Origin: Methanomethylicus sp964513415
Lineage (GTDB): Archaea; Thermoproteota; Methanomethylicia; Methanomethylicales; Methanomethylicaceae
Reading direction: 5' to 3'
NCBI GenBank assembly: GCA_964513415.1
Contig: CAZEMX010000057.1
Coordinates: forward strand, 1 to 11,634
DNA length: 11,634 nt
In this document: piece by piece, positions 6,116-11,634 of the stretch
Position numbering within the stretch: the first letter of the stretch is position 1
Layout: each line of letters starts with the position of its first letter
Position numbers and translations under genes: made by a program
The notes under the pieces: model-generated
Seen by the model: only the letters and a program-made list of their open reading frames with translations
Database searches by the model: none
What the model was told of the DNA's origin: nothing

Positions 6116-6691
6116 TCACTTTCGAGCGGTCAGCGTGACGATCAAATCTCTCCACGCATTGGTGTAGTTGTTCATCATCATGGACTTTGTCTCAGGGTTC
6201 CGCCCTTCGATGGACTGATCCCAAGACCCCGCCACGACATGATCGAAGTGGCACGTATAGCCAACGTGCGGCGCGTTGTTGGCCCGCCATTCCTTGTGCA
6301 GATACAGCGGATACCACTGGCTCATCGGGGGCCATTGGTGCGTCGGATCACCGTAGGCGCAAGCGTGAGACCAGTTCGGCGTGACGATCTGGGCCGTAGC
6401 CCCGTCCTTCATAACGCGCCAGAGTTCGTTGAAGAAGGCGATCCGCTCTTGTCCGGTGAGGTGCTCCACGAAATGAGAGGAACGAACCTCCGACACGGAG
6501 TTGTCAGCGAAAGGAAGTCCTTTGCGCACATCGTGGACGTGCTTTTGGCCGAAGTCGATGGAGTCGATGCCTTCCCAGCCGTCCATCTTTGTTTTGCCGC
6601 AGCCGACGTCCAGGCGGAGTGGTTCGCTAGGAACAGGCTCCACCGCTGTAGCAGGTAGCTCAACCGCGCGCAAAACCTGACCCTTAGCCAC
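6116..6691 (-). CDS. SAM-dependent methyltransferase, class I (Methyltransf_11-like, 191 aa)
   Basis: Motif I is clear: LRLDVGCGKTKMDGWEGID (25-43). An acidic loop region (HDVRKGLPFADNSVSEV, about 53-69) and HFVEHLTGQERIAFFNELWRVMKDG (73-97) give the motif IV and post-II pattern of class I enzymes. The region ATAQIVTPNWSHACAYGDPTHQWPP (98-122) is typical of phage-borne relatives. The substrate is unknown. The start is GTG 6691, immediately after the TGA of the endonuclease gene and in the same frame. AGGAG lies 6 nt upstream inside the previous gene, so the GTG is well supported. Occasional UGA read-through would fuse nuclease and methyltransferase. There is no target-recognition domain or DPPY-type motif, so it is not an obvious DNA methylase. 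Confidence 0.85.
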   Translation of the reverse strand: MAKGQVLRAVELPATAVEPVPSEPLRLDVGCGKTKMDGWEGIDSIDFGQKHVHDVRKGLPFADNSVSEVRSSHFVEHLTGQERIAFFNELWRVMKDGATAQIVTPNWSHACAYGDPTHQWPPMSQWYPLYLHKEWRANNAPHVGYTCHFDHVVAGSWDQSIEGRNPETKSMMMNNYTNAWRDLIVTLTARK

Positions 6692-7090
6692 TCAGTTCTC
6701 CTCATGTAGATAGGACGACACAGCATCTTTGTAGCGCTCAAACCAGCCTAGGCGAAGGTTGCATGTAGTACACAAAAGCTTCCTCACCTTGCCTGTCTTG
6801 TGGCAATGATCTATTGCCAAAGACGCAGTTTTGTTGTGCCGCCCTGCCTTGGCTCTTGGCTCTTGCAAACAGATGGCACACTTGCCGCCCTGATCCGCAA
6901 GCATTTGATCGTATTGCTCTGTGGTCAACCCAAAGTTGCGTTTGAGTTGATACGCGCGCATTTCAGCCAGCCTTTCTTGGCGCTGCAATGGCGTTTCACT
7001 TTCTAGGTGCTTGTTCCACCCCTTGTGCTTATTGGCCTCGTAGTACCGTTTGTGATATGCGAGGTAGTCTTCTCTGCTGGCAAATGGCAT
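6692..7090 (-). CDS. Endonuclease VII-like (His-Me finger) nuclease (132 aa)
   Basis: The N-terminus (MPFASREDYLAYHKRYYEAN) is a basic helical segment. The core reads FGLTTEQYDQMLADQGGKC (53-71), CAIC (71-74), LAIDHCHKTGKVRKLLC (91-107), CTTC (107-110) and N111. This is the recombination endonuclease VII layout: two CxxC zinc knuckles around a DHxH catalytic centre (D94, H95, H97). The T4 gp49 relative resolves branched DNA during packaging; many small copies like this are instead mobile nicking enzymes. I chose ATG 7090; upstream ATGs would overlap the preceding glycosyltransferase. GGTGA lies close upstream. Sampled lines have about 48% G+C against about 57% in the next gene, suggesting insertion between the glycosyltransferase and the methyltransferase. 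Confidence 0.85.
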   Translation of the reverse strand: MPFASREDYLAYHKRYYEANKHKGWNKHLESETPLQRQERLAEMRAYQLKRNFGLTTEQYDQMLADQGGKCAICLQEPRAKAGRHNKTASLAIDHCHKTGKVRKLLCTTCNLRLGWFERYKDAVSSYLHEEN

Positions 7091-7094
7091 TTGG

Positions 7095-7829
7095 TCACCA
7101 CATGGTGTCAGGAGGGCCAAATTTTCCTTCAAGATCATAGTGGCCCACAAGCACAGAGCAATCTATGGCACAGCGATAACCAAGGGGGCGGGCCCGGTTC
7201 CAGAAGTAGAGATCCTGCGTAGAGATACCGCCTTCTGTTTGGGTCTTGAACCAAGGCTTAGGAAGCTCTGGGTCACGAAAGAGGTCCATCCGCCACAAAT
7301 TGAACCCCATGCCAGTACCGCAGCACTCCACAAGCTCGTTGTCTCGCGGAATCTGCGGACGGAAGTTATTCACAGGGTCTCGCGGATCGCCCCAGATTTG
7401 AGCGACACCACCCGGCCCCTTGGTGAAGTACAGGCCGCCGATGCAGTCATACTCAGGATGCGCTTCCATCTTGGCTAGCAGCTTAACCAGCCCGTCAGGA
7501 GGAGGCGCGTTGTCGTGCTCGATGGTCAGCAGGTACTTGAACTTGCTGAGTTGTGGATGCTGGAGAATCCACTCAATCGACTGAGAGAAAGCCTCGCCAA
7601 CCTCCATATTCAGCGCCGCAACTGTCGGCATCCGCACGAAACCGTTGTTCGGCGGCGCGTAGAGGTTCATCCATGAGTGGACTATCTTCGCCGGGATCTG
7701 CTGCCCCGCTGGGAACAGCATGATCGTGTCGAGCTTCTTCCATGACGAATCCTCACGGAGACGGACTGCCGTCTTTTCTAGGTCTTCGTTGTGCTTCCCG
7801 TACTCAGGAACGACGATTTGAGGCTTCAT
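7095..7829 (-). CDS. Glycosyltransferase, GT-A fold, GT2-like (244 aa)
   Basis: The strand KFKYLLTIEHDNAPPPDGL (97-114) contains EHDN, the DxD-equivalent metal and nucleotide-sugar motif. CIGGLYFTK (129-137) and GTGMGFNLWRMDLF (171-184) match the second half of GT-A glycosyltransferases. STQDLYFWNRARPLGY (203-218) supplies the catalytic-base-type Asp (D206), and VGHYDLEG (228-235) carries a late His. N-terminal residues about 1-70 are less typical (KTAVRLREDSSWKKLD, then a hydrophobic strand), as in other phage copies that look for polysaccharide or protein acceptors. No membrane helix is present. ATG 7829 has GGGAG 6 nt upstream. It follows the beta-rich virion protein and precedes the nuclease. 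Confidence 0.8.
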   Translation of the reverse strand: MKPQIVVPEYGKHNEDLEKTAVRLREDSSWKKLDTIMLFPAGQQIPAKIVHSWMNLYAPPNNGFVRMPTVAALNMEVGEAFSQSIEWILQHPQLSKFKYLLTIEHDNAPPPDGLVKLLAKMEAHPEYDCIGGLYFTKGPGGVAQIWGDPRDPVNNFRPQIPRDNELVECCGTGMGFNLWRMDLFRDPELPKPWFKTQTEGGISTQDLYFWNRARPLGYRCAIDCSVLVGHYDLEGKFGPPDTMW

Positions 7830-7837
7830 TCATCTCC

Positions 7838-8560
7838 CTATGCAACAAGCCACGCAGTCGTGATCGTCGGCGGCGGCGGCGATGCTATGCGATACGTCGC
7901 CAAAAGCGCTACGGCAGTTTGTCCGGCGTCGCCAGCAACATCAAACGGCCACGTCGCATCCACAGCAGTGGTCGCTGCGACAGTCGTATACGCAGAGCCC
8001 ATGCCGATAAAGCTCGGCGAGTTCTGCTCAAAGACACCACCCGTATAGCCGCTGGGGGTGGCGATGTTGCTTGCCGCCAGTCCAGTCGCTGCCCCAAGCA
8101 GCGTCTGCACAAGCTCATTGGCCTGCGCTAACGTGCCGGTTGGTCCGACCGTAAGCGTGCGCGATCCCGAACCGGAAATCAGCCCCGACAGCGCTGGGGT
8201 TGCGACTTGATCCGATAGCGACGCAGTATCAAGCCCCGACCACTCCTCAAATACAACGGAGTGGTCGGATGAAACGCTCCACGTTACGGTTGTTGAAGAC
8301 GGCGATGACGCGATAACGCAATCAAAGATTGCAGCCCGCGTCGTGGTGGCGCCAGAGCCTGTGCTTAACTCGTTGGTGCGCTGCGTGTAGCTATTGGATG
8401 CCGCGTCGGCACATGATGCCGTTGGGCCGGTCGGGCTGGCCCACCCAACGGCCTTGACAATGATGACGTTACCGACAGTCGGAGCAGTGGCCCAGGTCCA
8501 TGATTGCGAAGTACCGTTCCCGCTGCGTGCGCCGGACGACTGAACAAGAGTGGCTGCCAC
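7838..8560 (-). CDS. Beta-rich hypothetical virion protein (240 aa)
   Basis: I do not recognise a named family. The protein is rich in Ser, Thr, Ala and Gly with alternating hydrophobic strands (TVGNVIIVKAVGWASP, RAAIFDCVIASS, TTVTWSVSSDHSVVFEEWSGLD). This looks like the jelly-roll or Ig-like proteins common beside tail spikes. It ends in a proline run, SPPPPTITTAWLVA. The only start in frame is GTG 8560, with no good Shine-Dalgarno and a stop four codons upstream. A short open frame, MSRLAFNTVNG (8597-8562), ends at UGA-C just before it; a +1 shift there would read N-G-D-V-A-A and give a better-started protein. It is the only gene here ending in TAG, with a back-up TGA after three more codons. 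Confidence 0.7.
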   Translation of the reverse strand: MAATLVQSSGARSGNGTSQSWTWATAPTVGNVIIVKAVGWASPTGPTASCADAASNSYTQRTNELSTGSGATTTRAAIFDCVIASSPSSTTVTWSVSSDHSVVFEEWSGLDTASLSDQVATPALSGLISGSGSRTLTVGPTGTLAQANELVQTLLGAATGLAASNIATPSGYTGGVFEQNSPSFIGMGSAYTTVAATTAVDATWPFDVAGDAGQTAVALLATYRIASPPPPTITTAWLVA

Positions 8561-8561
8561 G

Positions 8562-8597
8562 TCAGCCGTTTACCGTGTTAAACGCCAGACGGCTCAT
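8562..8597 (-). other. Short upstream frame, possible true N-terminus of the 8560 gene
   Basis: ATG 8597 opens 1 nt after the beta-helix stop and encodes MSRLAFNTVNG before TGA (8562-8564). Skipping one base at the TGA leads directly into the next protein (G-D-V-A-A-T-L-V-Q). It is either a genuine split N-terminus (indel or +1 recoding) or a chance frame. No convincing Shine-Dalgarno is seen. Confidence 0.35.
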
Positions 8598-8598
8598 A

Positions 8599-10068
8599 TC
8601 AATACACCGTGGTCAGATCGGGAATGGCCGCCCCAGCAGCCTCCCAAACCCGACGGGAAAGGGTCATTTCGTCGCCATTGATTGACGTTCCGGTGAAGGA
8701 CTGGCGAGAGCTGGTAGGACTTGCCGGGAAATGCCCTGTTGGCTTTGTAATCTGCGTATCCATCCATGCCTTGATGCGCGCCTCGTAAGGCCAGGGCCAC
8801 AGCGGGTCAGTCGTCACCGTGTCAAAGTTAGTCTCACCCCAGTGGCTCAGAAACGCCCCATGGCAGTAAAGAATCTCCGCCCCAGCGGAACCAGCGCGCT
8901 GCACGATGTTTTGTGGGGAGGTAGGCGAGTCGGTGAAGCGGTTGTTGCTGTTCGTCGTCCCGCTTGTGTCAGAACCAAGTATCCACCCGCCAAAGCAGTT
9001 GGTGACCGTCATAGATCCAGCTGACACCGAGTACCCGTTCGGCGTCTGCCCCGCTTGCGTGTTGTTGTCGTTGTCCCAGATAGAGCAGTTCTCCGCGCTA
9101 TGCGTCGGGCTTCCGATGTTGTCGGTTCTGAAGCTCGATAGATCGCAGCCGGCATTCAGGACAATGCATCCTTTGTGGCGAATGTCACGCTGGTGTTTCG
9201 GGTGGTAGAAGCTGCCCCACTTGAAGCCATAGCTCGCCTGATTCTCCACAGCGGGCCCATCGATGTCCACGCAGTTGGCCCACAGAGTTTGCTTTGAATC
9301 CACCCAAGAGCCGTTATCAGATCCATAGTGCGCAAACGTGGCGACAGGCTGATCGCAGAACGCCCAATCAAGCCTTGCAACCACGCGGCGAAACACGTTT
9401 GTCCCAGCCGTTGCGTCTGCCGAGTTTGACCCGGTGTTGCACATGTAGCGGCCGGCTCCGTACAGGGCGCAGTCCTGCATCAGACAGCCAGTGCCCAGGT
9501 AAAACGTGGCGCCGTAAGTGCCAGACTGGCGGCGCCTGAACATGCAGCGGGTAATGCGGGACGTATCCGCGCCGAAGTTGAAGATCGCCTCGTCGTCGTG
9601 CTGGGTATCGTGGATGAAGTCGAACCCATCCACCCAGATACGAGAGCCAGCAGTCAATCGCAGGATGCTCCCGTAGTAGCTTTGGCTCGACTGGCTCAGC
9701 GTCACGGAACCCGGATTGATCGCCCGGATCACCGTGAAGTTGGCCCCCGTCCCACTCGGGGGCGCGTTCCCGGTCGTGTCGTTCAACCACCCGCTCGTGC
9801 CGATGGTGTAAGTCCCATCAGCCACAAGGATGAGCGCATTTGCAGACACCTGAGATACGGCATAGTCCACCGAGGCATAAGCCGCGCCAAGGCTGTTGCC
9901 GTTGTTCGCATTGCTCCCTGTAGTGCTGACGTACTTGGTTGAGGAGTAGGTCAGACCAGAGAGCGCAGTTGAATAGAGCCCGTCGAAATACGCATCTTGG
10001 GCCGCTGAATCGTAGGCGCTACCAGAGCCGCCAGATGCGTTACTAAGCCACGGAAGGTAGTACGCCAT
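8599..10068 (-). CDS. Right-handed beta-helix (pectate-lyase-like) tail-spike-type protein (489 aa)
   Basis: After an N-terminal segment (MAYYLPWLSNASGGSGSAYD), residues 46-92 read YVSTTGSNANNGNSLGAAYA...ANALILVADGTYTIG. This is the typical opening of parallel beta-helix proteins of the DUF1565/pectate-lyase superfamily. Short strand-turn repeats with Asn and Cys ladders follow (WVDGFDFIHD, TSRITRCMF, GCLMQDCALYGAG, FRRVVARLDW, CIVLNAGCD, NCSIWDN). The C-terminus (EARIKAWMDTQ to the end) lies outside the helix. Such proteins form phage tail spikes or sugar-binding adhesins; I see no signature proving lyase activity. ATG 10068 is preferred over GTG 10071; no clear Shine-Dalgarno is present. 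It begins 10 nt after the TAA of the interrupted small gene, suggesting coupled translation. Confidence 0.75.
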   Translation of the reverse strand: MAYYLPWLSNASGGSGSAYDSAAQDAYFDGLYSTALSGLTYSSTKYVSTTGSNANNGNSLGAAYASVDYAVSQVSANALILVADGTYTIGTSGWLNDTTGNAPPSGTGANFTVIRAINPGSVTLSQSSQSYYGSILRLTAGSRIWVDGFDFIHDTQHDDEAIFNFGADTSRITRCMFRRRQSGTYGATFYLGTGCLMQDCALYGAGRYMCNTGSNSADATAGTNVFRRVVARLDWAFCDQPVATFAHYGSDNGSWVDSKQTLWANCVDIDGPAVENQASYGFKWGSFYHPKHQRDIRHKGCIVLNAGCDLSSFRTDNIGSPTHSAENCSIWDNDNNTQAGQTPNGYSVSAGSMTVTNCFGGWILGSDTSGTTNSNNRFTDSPTSPQNIVQRAGSAGAEILYCHGAFLSHWGETNFDTVTTDPLWPWPYEARIKAWMDTQITKPTGHFPASPTSSRQSFTGTSINGDEMTLSRRVWEAAGAAIPDLTTVY

Positions 10069-10078
10069 CACTCAAGCG

Positions 10079-10330
10079 TTAGGCAACGCCGCCAAGGATG
10101 TAAACCTGCTCTCCGGGCTGAAGCTGGACTTGCATCACGTTGTTGGCGTAGTCCTAAACAGCGTCTTTGAGCGCTTGCATCATGTTTTCAGGCGTGTCGT
10201 CAAAGGCAGAGCCTGGAACGCTGAAAAAGCACTCACCGATGGCGCCGCCGCCATAGACAACGCTGCCTTGAATGGTGACGTTCTGGTTATCCGTGGACAT
10301 CACGTTAAGAGTCGCAACTAGATTAGCCAT
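10079..10330 (-). CDS. Small phage protein with an internal amber codon (58 aa + TAG + 24 aa)
   Basis: ATG 10330 has a perfect Shine-Dalgarno (AAAGGAG) 7 nt upstream. It encodes MANLVATLNVMSTDNQNVT and so on for 58 codons, up to MMQALKDAV, where TAG (10154-10156) interrupts. The same frame continues D-Y-A-N-N-V-M-Q-V-Q-L-Q-P-G-E-Q-V-Y-I-L-G-G-V-A to TAA at 10079-10081. The downstream part looks like real protein and brings the gene within 10 nt of the next one, as elsewhere in this operon; stopping at TAG would leave an 85-nt gap. So the gene may be read through, recently broken, or miscalled at one base. The family is not recognised; the N-terminal half looks like beta strands and the middle like a helix. 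Confidence 0.7.
10154..10156 (-). other. In-frame amber (TAG) codon
   Basis: TAG follows the codons GAC GCT GTT and is followed by GAC TAC GCC. A single base change from Gln (CAG), Lys, Glu, Trp, Tyr, Ser or Leu codons would create it. Suppression would yield an 83-aa product. Confidence 0.8.
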
Positions 10331-10335
10331 GGTGG

Positions 10336-10348
10336 TCTCCTTTGGAGA
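10336..10348 (-). promoter_or_regulatory. Small hairpin enclosing the ribosome-binding site
   Basis: On the minus strand TCTCC-AAA-GGAGA forms a 5-bp stem with a 3-nt loop. The right arm contains the GGAG of the Shine-Dalgarno for ATG 10330, and the left arm begins 2 nt after the upstream TAA. Ribosomes finishing the fibre gene would melt it, so it could enforce coupling. The stem is short, so the effect is uncertain. Confidence 0.35.
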
Positions 10349-10349
10349 A

Positions 10350-11634
10350 TTAGATGGTGCCGCTAATCATGAAGAATGACGGCGGGCGCGCAACGATTGA
10401 GGCAGTTCCATCAAGCGCCGAGAACGGAACTGACCCAGGCATTGCGGTGCTGAACGACACGCTGTATGCGCCGTAGCCAAGCGGGTATTGAACCGACCTG
10501 TTTGACGCGACACCAAAAATGCCGGAGTAGTTGCTCGCGGCCTGCGAAGCGAGCCACTGGTTAAACGTTGCGTTTCCGCCGCCTGTGGTCGTGCGGGACC
10601 AGTGCGCGACGTAATAGCGGCCATCTGGAATCGTGGTCGTCCAAGGCACAGTGAACAGCCTCACGCCAGCGAATGTGGAGTTGTTGACCGTTCCGCTGAA
10701 GGTCGCTGCTGTCGTGTAGCTGGTCGAGGCGAACAGTGAAAGCGTGCTGTCGTTTTTGGTGTAGAGGCCGAACGAGTAAGAAAGCGTCACCGTCCCGCTG
10801 CTGTTGCTGGAGTTGCTAAGAACCAGCGGGACGCAGAGACGGTCAACTTGCACCTCACCAAGAGCCGCAGGGGCCGGAGTCGGCAGCGGTGCAAAGTGCA
10901 TGATCGCCTGCCCCTGCTGGCCTGCAATATTCGCGGCCTCGTTGAACGGTTGCCACAAAGTTGCGGTGCCAGCAGGCGCGCCAATGGAAATGGTCGATCC
11001 GTTCGTGCTGATAGAGACAAGCCCAGTGGCAACCAGGCTAGACGTTGCCGGGGCGCTGATGACCACTTGAGAGGCGTTCGTGCCCGAAAGCGTCAGGTTC
11101 AGGCCCGAGAGGCCGATGGTCGAGCCACTGGCTGTCGTGTTGCCAGCGGTATTGGCTCCTAGCAGGTTGATGTTGTTGTTCTCAGCCGCAGCCCCGGGAG
11201 CGGCAACGGACGCGGACAGGTTCAGCCCGTTGCTGTTCAGCGTCATGGAGGCGCTGATGTTCGCCCCTGCGAAGGTCGTCCCTGTTCCAGCAAACTGCGT
11301 GCTGTTGTAGCTCGCAGTCATTGTCCCGTTGTTGGACAGGCCAAACGTGATGCCGTTGCTATTGGCGAAGTTGACCGTTCCCGTGGATTGGCTGTTCGCG
11401 CCGGCAGAGATAGCCGCGCCGCCACCAGCGCCACCAGTAGCCCCAGAGATGACAATGGAGCCGTTCGAGATGCCAACCGATGCCCCACCAGTGCCTTGGA
11501 GGATCAACCCGTTAAGGTTGACCGTCCCGCTGCTGGCCTGAGTGGTGTTGCCCGTGGCGCTGACCGTGACAGTCCCGACACCGAGACTGATAGTGGAGCC
11601 GTTGGACGAAACCGACAGCGCCCCGGTTGCCGAG
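10350..11634 (-). CDS. Tail-fibre-like repetitive protein, partial (5' end outside window)
   Basis: The frame is open to the right edge, giving at least 427 residues; the true start lies beyond the window. The N-terminal visible part (11634 to about 10968) is built from degenerate beta repeats rich in Gly, Ser, Thr, Asn and Ala (such as GTVNFANSNGITFGLSNNGT, SASMTLNSNGLNLSASV, VSISTNGSTISIGAPAG). These are typical of phage and prophage tail-fibre shafts. From TATLWQPFNEAAN onward (10967-10350) there is a distinct C-terminal domain of about 205 residues. It has strands such as GTVTLSYSFGLYTKNDSTLSLF and VPWTTTIPDGRYYVAHWSR, like distal receptor-binding heads. There is no signal peptide or membrane segment in view. 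The gene stops at TAA 10350-10352, 19 nt before the small amber-containing gene. Confidence 0.75.
   Translation of the reverse strand, partial: SATGALSVSSNGSTISLGVGTVTVSATGNTTQASSGTVNLNGLILQGTGGASVGISNGSIVISGATGGAGGGAAISAGANSQSTGTVNFANSNGITFGLSNNGTMTASYNSTQFAGTGTTFAGANISASMTLNSNGLNLSASVAAPGAAAENNNINLLGANTAGNTTASGSTIGLSGLNLTLSGTNASQVVISAPATSSLVATGLVSISTNGSTISIGAPAGTATLWQPFNEAANIAGQQGQAIMHFAPLPTPAPAALGEVQVDRLCVPLVLSNSSNSSGTVTLSYSFGLYTKNDSTLSLFASTSYTTAATFSGTVNNSTFAGVRLFTVPWTTTIPDGRYYVAHWSRTTTGGGNATFNQWLASQAASNYSGIFGVASNRSVQYPLGYGAYSVSFSTAMPGSVPFSALDGTASIVARPPSFFMISGTI
10968..11634 (-). repeat. Degenerate beta-repeat array within the fibre gene
   Basis: At least five protein-level units share the pattern G-[ST]-x-[VI]-x-[LI]-x-N-[SG]-N-G-[ILV]-x-[FLI]-[GS]-[LVA]-[SN], spaced roughly 30-40 residues apart: the GTVNLNGLILQG, TVNFANSNGITFGLS, MTLNSNGLNLSAS, STIGLSGLNLTLSG and LVSISTNGSTISIG regions. 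DNA identity between units is low, so these are old, diverged copies, not a recent tandem duplication. Confidence 0.6.

Noticed and set aside
6116..6691. DNA-modifying restriction-type methylase
   Set aside because: There is no DPPY/NPPY catalytic motif or target-recognition region; the sequence fits a small-molecule or sugar-type class I methyltransferase better.
938..11634. Genome-wide recoding of TAG as an amino acid (code 15)
   Set aside because: About a dozen long genes contain no in-frame TAG and end mostly in TGA, so only the single small gene would be affected.
10968..11634. Repeat array as a CRISPR or recent tandem duplication
   Set aside because: The repeats exist only at protein level, are degenerate, and lack identical DNA repeats or uniform spacers.

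Overview
This window is part of the virion-gene region of a tailed bacteriophage (Caudoviricetes) or a prophage. Every gene I can support lies on the minus strand, so the operon reads from right to left. Genes are packed with ATGA, TTGA or 1-nt junctions. The base composition is fairly GC-rich: hand counts on sampled lines give about 57-67% G+C in the capsid and methyltransferase genes. This fits a proteobacterial-type host, but the host cannot be named from the sequence. No integrase, lysis, replication, tRNA or CRISPR feature is visible.

Reading in the direction of transcription, the window opens inside a long, low-complexity Gly/Ser/Thr/Asn-rich tail-fibre-like protein (11634-10350, 5' end outside the window). 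Next comes a small protein interrupted by an in-frame amber codon (10330-10079), then a right-handed beta-helix protein (10068-8599) and a beta-rich hypothetical virion protein (8560-7838). A GT-A-type glycosyltransferase (7829-7095), an endonuclease VII-like nuclease (7090-6692) and a SAM-dependent methyltransferase (6691-6116) follow. Then come a PASTA-domain protein (6114-5578), a 91-aa head-region protein (5581-5306) and a hairpin terminator. A scaffold-like acidic coiled-coil protein (5235-4255) and the SU10/DUF5309-type major capsid protein (4253-3276) form the capsid pair. A free-standing HNH endonuclease (3219-2767) sits between the capsid gene and a strong intrinsic terminator. Beyond it are a conserved small phage protein (2715-2386), a TPR + GT-B glycosyltransferase (2389-938), a second GT-A glycosyltransferase (1065-385) and a second methyltransferase cut by the left edge (388-1).

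The notable theme is a sugar- and methyl-transfer toolkit threaded through structural genes on both sides of the capsid pair: three glycosyltransferases, one with a TPR domain as in protein O-glycosyltransferases, and two methyltransferases. Virion-protein or host-surface glycan modification is a reasonable hypothesis, but it is inference. A second theme is interrupted reading frames. There is an amber codon inside the small gene at 10154, a UGA-C junction at 8562 where a +1 shift would join a short peptide to the next protein, and a 128-bp run-on of the TPR-glycosyltransferase into the next gene. These could be recoding, recent mutation or assembly error. Two nuclease genes, both of lower G+C, look like later insertions.
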